The translations under genes and the position numbers were made by a program. From Cryobacterium sp. CG_9.6 (GTDB taxonomy: Bacteria > Actinomycetota > Actinomycetes > Actinomycetales > Microbacteriaceae), in contig NZ_JARXUZ010000001.1 of assembly GCF_029893365.1 (NCBI RefSeq), positions 2,542,001-2,606,000 on the forward strand: 64,000 bases of DNA. The letters are read 5' to 3'. Positions 63,332 to 64,000 of the stretch are shown here, piece by piece. The notes below the pieces were generated by a model, which was not told where the DNA came from, ran no database searches, and worked only from the letters and a program-made list of their open reading frames with translations. Position 1 is the first letter of the stretch; each line of letters opens with the position of its first letter.

Positions 63332-64000
63332 ATGATCCAGCCCGACTGGGAGCTGTTCTTCAGCTCCTTCTTACCCCTGTTGGACGGGGCCATTCGCGGC
63401 ACGATCCCACTCGCTGTGATGTCCTTTGCAATCGGGCTCGTGCTGGCGCTCGTGCTGGCCCTGATGCGGCTGTCTGCTCGCCGGTGGATTTCCGGGATCG
63501 CGCGGGTTTACATTTCGATCGTGCGCGGCACTCCACTGCTCGTGCAGCTCTTCATCATTTTCTACGGGCTTCCCTCGGTAGGGGTGCTCATTGATCCCTG
63601 GCCCAGTGCTGTCGCCGCTTTCTCGATCAATGTGGGCGGCTACGCTGCAGAGGTGATCAGGGCGGCGATTCTGTCGGTGCCCAAGGGGCAGTGGGAAGCC
63701 GCCTACATGATCGGCATGTCTCGGTCGCGGGCTCTCACCCGGATCATCCTCCCGCAGGCCGCGCGCGTGTCGGTTCCGCCACTTTCCAACACGTTCATCA
63801 GCCTCGTGAAGGACACCTCGCTCGCATCCACAATTCTGGTCACGGAGTTGTTCCGCGAGGCGCAACAGGTTGCGGCATTCAGCCAGGAATTCATGCTTCT
63901 CTATCTTGAAGCTGCCCTGATTTACTGGGTCATTTGCCTCGTGCTCTCCACGGGCCAGGGTTTTCTTGAAAAGCGATTGGACCGTTATGTTGCCCGCTGA
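63332..64000 (+). CDS. Polar amino acid ABC transporter permease
   Basis: A His/Glu/Gln/Arg-type (3.A.1.3) permease of 222 residues with five membrane helices. RGTPLLVQLFIIFYGLP is the family signature; the coupling loop reads QWEAAYMIGMSRSRALTRI, and LVKDTSLASTI follows. ATG 63332 has only a weak GGAT upstream. The TGA at 63998-64000 is the last codon of the window, so the gene is complete. It pairs with the upstream binding protein, probably for cystine. Confidence 0.94.
   Translation: MIQPDWELFFSSFLPLLDGAIRGTIPLAVMSFAIGLVLALVLALMRLSARRWISGIARVYISIVRGTPLLVQLFIIFYGLPSVGVLIDPWPSAVAAFSINVGGYAAEVIRAAILSVPKGQWEAAYMIGMSRSRALTRIILPQAARVSVPPLSNTFISLVKDTSLASTILVTELFREAQQVAAFSQEFMLLYLEAALIYWVICLVLSTGQGFLEKRLDRYVAR

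Overview
The window is a contiguous piece of high-GC actinobacterial chromosome. Gene content, actinobacterial gene orders (metG-tatD-rsmA-ispE-ABC-F, rsmI/pmt, DUF3516 helicase), many GTG/TTG starts and the very frequent octamer CGGATGCC point to the family Microbacteriaceae. A tandem ice-binding protein and an acyl-lipid desaturase suggest a cold-adapted species. The taxonomic placement is inference; no rRNA or tRNA gene was seen. No gap between genes exceeds about 275 bases, and there is no sign of a prophage, insertion sequence or CRISPR array.

Layout. 1-3.8 kb: end of an acyltransferase, then metY and metX (homocysteine from homoserine). 3.9-7.1 kb: a three-gene signalling unit with a histidine kinase, a membrane protein that looks like a degenerate kinase, and a NarL-type regulator. 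7.2-9.3 kb: MFS exporter and a lipoprotein. 9.4-12.2 kb: the methionine importer MetQ-MetN-MetI behind a structured leader. 12.2-19.4 kb: minus-strand housekeeping block (ABC-F ATPase, ispE, rsmA, tatD, metG, rsmI) with the divergent protein mannosyltransferase gene. 21-25.9 kb: desaturase with a good promoter, YeiH-type membrane protein, a Gdx/SugE guanidinium exporter behind a guanidine-III riboswitch, a second metY paralogue and a CoA-binding protein.

26-30.4 kb is the most unusual region: a DUF916-type (WxL-interacting) membrane-anchored protein, an 811-residue exported protein with three DUF3494 ice-binding domains and a WxL-like C-terminal domain, and a small stand-alone WxL-like protein. 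Together they look like an actinobacterial version of a WxL surface complex carrying an ice-binding payload. 30.5-32.5 kb: serine deaminase and a LysM lipoprotein.

32.6-42.5 kb: a galactoside utilisation locus (GH42 beta-galactosidase, two permeases, binding protein, GH36 alpha-galactosidase, a Gfo/Idh/MocA oxidoreductase) with a divergent LacI regulator and two matching operator palindromes between regulator and operon. 42.5-46.8 kb: Ski2-like DUF3516 helicase and a membrane sulfite-oxidase-fold molybdoenzyme. 46.8-52.1 kb: assimilatory nitrate cluster (NarK-type transporter, NasA, NAD(P)H/FAD electron-transfer subunit). 52.2-60.1 kb: mixed genes, including RNase HI with a repeat linker, a TraR/DksA-like protein lacking one zinc ligand, a DnaQ-fold protein with degraded active site plus BRCT domain, a sugar porter, an MpaB-like oxygenase and an M18 aminopeptidase. 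60.2-64 kb: RecQ helicase fused to a phosphoribosyltransferase-like domain, then a polar amino acid/cystine importer whose permease gene ends at the last base.

Sulfur amino acid supply recurs through the window (metX, two metY, MetNIQ, a cystine-type importer), but these genes are dispersed rather than in one operon.
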